DNA from: Carposina sasakii | Lineage: Eukaryota > Arthropoda > Insecta > Lepidoptera > Carposinidae | Direction: 5' to 3' | Length of the DNA stretch: 64,000 nucleotides | Assembly: GCA_014607495.2 (NCBI GenBank) | Contig: CP053152.1 | Span: 13,251,899 to 13,315,898, forward strand | In this document: piece after piece, positions 55,001-61,000 of the stretch | How the letters are laid out: every line of letters begins with the position of its first letter | Numbering within the stretch: position 1 is the stretch's first letter | Program-made: the position numbers and the translations under genes | Notes under the pieces: generated by a model | Databases searched by the model: none | What the model was told of the DNA's origin: nothing | Seen by the model: only the letters and a program-made list of their open reading frames with translations

Positions 55001-58000
55001 GGATGAACATAGGCTATAAGAATTTCCCAATATTCCCACGGAAAGGCGACCAACGGGAATTCTATATTTTTTACGAAAACCGCTATACATATGAAGCTGA
55101 AATCGGGCATATAAATATGTTCAGGCACTTAGCCCCCTCGCTCATACCACCTAGAAGCCATATTGACTTTGCATCTGCAAGGTATTGTGTACATTGTACT
55201 AAACTGACACATAATATCTTTCTAAGTTTTAATTTGTGCGTTAAAATTTGAACGAACGTTGGTCCCTTTTGAAAACCAGCGCTGCTTGCAAGGTGGGCAC
55301 GCCTATCTTGTCTTAGCAGCATCCAGCTGAAAAGGGACCCGTTTGGCGGTTGCACGTACACGGGACTGACGGGCTCCAAATAGGGCACACAGTTCTACTT
55401 ACTGTTCTTCGTTTCATGTTGCTTCTACCTGTCTACTTACTTCTTTTGATCTGTATTTCTACCCTATTTCTATTGTTTTTTTTCTATGTTACTTCTGTCC
55501 GTGTATGTGTAATTTTCAAATAAAAATCTATTCTATTCTATAACGAACTACGACGTTCTCATCGCGGGAATTAATTATTTTTTACGAAAACGGTTACACA
55601 TATGAATCTGAAGTTGGGCATATATGTTTATTTGGGACCCCGAGGAAGCATTAGGAATGGATTTCCCGAAATTCCCACGGGAAGGGAAAAACAGGAATAC
55701 ATTTTTTACGACATCCGCGGTACATATGAATTTGAAATTAGACCTGTACGTTCATTAGGGACTGCGAGGGAGCGCTAAGAACGGATTTCCCGAAATTCCC
55801 ACGGGAAGGGGACAAACGGAAATTCAATTTTTTTACAAAAACCACTGTACATGTGAAGCTAAAATTGGACATATACAGGTGATTTTTGGTCGTCAACGTT
55901 CCCGAAAACTACGGAATCTCCTCATCATCACGATCATTTTTCTCCATGGAAGCATACCTGGGAAGTGTCTGGTTTCCAAAATATTAGGGTCCAAAGTTGA
56001 GTAAATAGACTGCGTTTTTCTGCATAAATGCACATAGACGCGCGTAGCAGGATTTTTTCACGAAAAATAATTAATATCTGTCTATAAAAAAAAAACTAAC
56101 ATAAACACTAGACACTATAAATTTCGCACGATTAAGGAATATATTTTTTTTTTTCAAAAAAAAATTTTTTTTTTCCAGCATTTTTTTTGGCATAAACTTA
56201 CTTTATTTCATGTATCGAATACGTACCCTTCGTTAAAGGTGGCCACAAAAAAACACCCTGTATATTCATTAGAGACTGCGGGGAAGCACTAAGAATGGAT
56301 TTCCCGAAATTCCCACGGGAAAGGACTGTCTGTGCGTTTGTGCACGCTAATCTCAGGAACGGCTGAACCGATTTCGATGCAGTTTTCAGGAATATATTGT
56401 GACAGGTCCCACTTAACATTTAGGCTACCTTTTATCCCGGGAAAATGTTATTATCCTGGATAATTTGGACACTTTGTTTTTCTGTCGTCCACGCGGACGG
56501 AGTCGCGGGCGTCCATTAGTAAATATTATAATACACAAACAGAAAAGAAAATGTGTACTGTACTATTCACTTAATACATTGTTAATCACTCTGTCAGGGG
56601 CAATACACAACAGATTATATTATAATTATAGGTACTAAAGAAAACTTAAGGGTCGTTGTGGCTTAGACAATGTAATAATTTTACGAACGACAACGAAATT
56701 CGCAATGTTATAGCAAATCCACTAATAGCGATTGAACCTACGTCATTTGACAAAGTCGAAATGTTCGTACTTCGTTATCGCTCGTATAATTATAACTAAA
56801 TTGTCTAAGCTCCCAGGGTTGGTTTAAATCTGATTCAGTACAAGGATCTGCAATCGACTTTCAATAAAATTCTGTAAGCGTAGCTGCCGTCAGTTCGCTA
56901 ATAAATATTATAAAGTGTATGTTGTTTATGATTTTGTGTTTTCGTTGGCAAGGTCGCCGATTCGCTGACAGGAATAGCATATCGTCCGCTCCGTCAGTGT
57001 TATGAAATATTTGGAGTTGGTTTACGCCACATTACGGCTTAATGATTTGCTTTATTGTCCCTTTTAAGATTGGGCTATTTTGAGACTTCCGTTGCCATTT
57101 AGTAGAAGGTATTCTCATGATCTAATGCGGAGCTTTCCTAGAATACATCAGCTGCATCTCCGTCCGTGCATGTCGTAAGAGTCGACTAAGAAAATCAAGG
57201 GTGTTGTCTCGGGCGATGAGCTGGCAACTTTATATCACTGATGCTTTACATCTGACCCCGCTATGCTAAACGTGGCTGTAAGGATCTCCTTCGTGATCCT
57301 GCAGGTCTGGCTACCCAATTATGGGAACACAGCCCTGTGAATATGTGTGTACTAGTGGACGCCCGCGACTTAGTCCGCGTGGACTCTAGAAAAAACGAAA
57401 TGCTTAAAATTATCCGGGATGAAAATATTTTCCCGGGATAAAAAGTAGCCTATGTCCTATATCCAGGGTGTCAGCTAACTCGATACCAAATTTTACTAGA
57501 ATCGCTCCAGCCGTTTTTATCTGAAAGAGTACAAACATCCATCCATACTTACAAACTTTCGCGTTTATAATATTAGTAAGATGATATCATGATCTCATCT
57601 GCTGTCTTGTGCAAGCAATTGTTCAAATTGTGAATGTGGTGTTGCTAACTACATTGCTGATATTCCGTTACACAATTTCTATTTCGTCAACATCTAATTT
57701 TAGTTACAAAATGTTTCCATATACCTACATATGGATTATACATATACAGGATGTTTTTTTGTGGCCACCTTTAACGAAGGGTACGTATTCTATACATGAA
57801 ATAAAGTAAGTTGGCATAAGCCAAAAAAAATGCTGGGAATTTTTTTTTTTTTTGTAAAAAAAAATTAAATTCCTTTATCGTGCGATATTTATAGTGTCTA
57901 GTGTTTATGTTAGTTTTTTTATAGACAGATATTAATTATTTTTCGTGAAAAAATCCTGATACGCGCGTCTATGTGCATTTATGCAGAAAAACGCAGTCTA

Positions 58001-61000
58001 TTTACTCAACTTTGGACCCAAATATTTTGGAAACCAGACACTTCCCAGGTATGCTTCCATGGAGAAAAATGATCGTGATGATGAGGAGATTCCGTAGTTT
58101 TCGGGAACGTTGACAACCAAAAATCAACCTGTATAATGTTCTACGTCACCTTCACATATTGATTGAGGGGAAGATCCAGACCAAACAGGAGTTATGTATC
58201 TGAAATATCTTTTTTCGCTATTTTCCTGGATGAGAAGCAAATAACAACAAAGCTGACCAAAAGGAATAACCAACCAACTAAGCAAATAAAATGCCTATAT
58301 AATAATGTTATACTTCTTCTACTAATACTTAGTTTTGTACATAAATATTTTTACTGAAATCATACTTTCAGTAGAACAAGGGCACAACTGCAGTTTGTGT
58401 AATTTTACGGAAGAGCCATGTTAAGATTTTTAAAGCATGCTTAACTCATTTTTGCAATATTGTGCCCTTGTTCTACCGAAGGTGCGTACCATGATGATAT
58501 TATGTCCTGGACGGACAAACAACAGTTGCAGTATATCTCGTTTCTTGCGTTAATAACTTTTGGCATCGCGTGACGGTCAAGTCAATTTAGAGGAGTGACA
58601 TTGTATCCGGCGTGGCCACTTCAAGTATGCTTCAGCACGTGCTATTAATTAAACATACTTATATACTAGGGAATTGCTGTGCTTTTACTCGCTGAAGACT
58701 AGATTTTACCGTAATTCTGTTCATTGTCGGTATGATGAAGCAAACTTCGTGAATAACAATGTTTATTTCCAAGTCGTGAATGTTTCTATATTCATATACC
58801 GTTGCTTAGTACCCACGACACAAGACCTTCGGGGATCTTAGTGTGGGACTTGTGTAATGTGTTGTATAGTTTGTGAATATTTATTTATTTAATATATTTT
58901 CAGTTTACCCTTATTTTTGTTATAGTACTTTATAGTGCTGTCCAATAAATATTTACACCTACACATTCGTATATGTTTAAGATGTCAGCTTTTTCTCCCC
59001 AAAGATTTCCATCTCACAATCATAACAAACAGCATGAAAAAAATATACACATGTGACATTGAGATCAGACTAAGCTAACATTTAGGTCACACACAAATTC
59101 GTCCTGGATATTAAATTGCGTGTAATTTTCAGTCCAGTCGGGTAGGGATATAAATAGAATGAAACATTTGTAACAATTTGTGTAGGTAACTACAAAGTCG
59201 GAATTGTTTTTACATAAAAAGGTTTGGTCACGCCACACAGCAGGCAAATGACATTGGAAAACTGCAATAACCTAAACATTACATGCATACATATCGCTCA
59301 TTTGGTGCAACATTGACATAACTCCAAAAAATTAAACTGACGAAAAACACAAAAATTATCGAAATTGAACAATTTACACTCCTATCGTAGAATTAATATG
59401 CAGATTTACAGGTTTGCATTCTTTTTGCAATTCTGTCAATTTTGCACCAAATAAGCGACATAACTCTTGCAATTCTTAGGTATTTGCTCAATATTGTTTA
59501 CTAGCACATATTGCGTCGTATCGTAAAGTGTATGATGGATATTTCCTAAAGAATAAGTAGATAAGTACATAAACAAATAAGAAAATATAAACACATAAAT
59601 TTTTACAATTTTGAAAATACATATAAAAATATAACAGGCATATTGCATTATCTGTACCTATACAGGTGTTTTTTTCGTTGCCAGCCTTAACGAAGGGTAC
59701 GTACTCTATACATCAAATAAAGTAAATTTAAGCAAAAAAAAAAATGCTGGGAAATGATGAAAAATTTTTTGATTTTTTTTTTCTAATTATATGATCGGGC
59801 GAAATTTATAGTGTCCAGCGTTTATACTAGTTTTAACATATATAGACTAGATATTAATTATTTCTCGTGAAAAAATCTGCACGCGCGTCTATGTGCATTA
59901 TGCAAAAAACGCAGTCTATTTACTTAGCTTTGGACCCTAATATCTTGGGAACCAGACACTTCCCAGGTATGCTTCTATGGAGAAAAATGATCGTGATGAT
60001 GAGATTCCGTAGTTTTCGGGAACGTTGACGACCAAAAATCACCCTGCATACTTAGTAACATGTTAGCGTGTTCACATGTTCGTAGTGTATTGCGGTGTAG
60101 TGGGCAGAAAACTTTAGGCATTATAACAAAGTACTTACATAGAACTTGGCATTGAGCGTGGCCCAGCCCACCTGTTTAGCTCTAATCGCTGCGTGACAGA
60201 AACAAAACAATCAAACAAAACAACGTTGGCATGAGCTTTTAGTTCGTGATACATGGCAACGCGTAAACATACGTTACGTCCAGCACTGAACGCGAACGTC
60301 CACGTTTTAGAAGCAGCTCTTTCTGTATTGTTCTTCTTTTACCTGGTCAAGTCAAAGGGCTACTATCAAATTAAAGTCATGTATCAGTTCTAGCCTGTGT
60401 ATCATGGTATTGTTAAATTCTATTATTTTATTTTTTATTATTTTCATGAGACGCAAACAATACTATTAACAGAAATATATTTACAATACATAAATAGCAC
60501 ATACTCGTACACCAGCAAAGTGTCTACCATTAAAAACACTAGAAAAAAAAAATTGCAGCTCCAACCAAACACATCACACTGAAAGGAGTAAGTAACAAAC
60601 GAAAAAATTAATTTCAAAAATTACACATGTAGGGTATTCATTCTATCATGTTCCTTGCAAGTGTCACATTTCCAACTGGTGTTTGTCGACCACCAAGATT
60701 TTCCAAATAGTAACGCCCAATACAATAAAATGGATATTTAGTGCTAAAACATATATATATCTTCATACATACATATACAAATACGGCTGTGTTCAATCAT
60801 CTATGGGTAAAATGTTTGTTTTTATGTCATTATCTAAGGCCTACATTAAACGAGCTACACTATTTTTTTTTCTGATACTTTCATCGATCAAAAAAAAAAT
60901 AGTGTAGATTGAAAATAAGTAGAAATTTTTTGGAATTTTCCTGCGAAAATTTCCAGTGGTTTTTGCCTCAGAATCATGGTCTGAAGTCGCCATATTAATA

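Noticed and set aside
56198..57809. Short frames sharing WPPLTKGTYSIHEIK
   Set aside because: The shared peptide is the translation of the CAGGGTG MITE end, present twice only because the MITE is.
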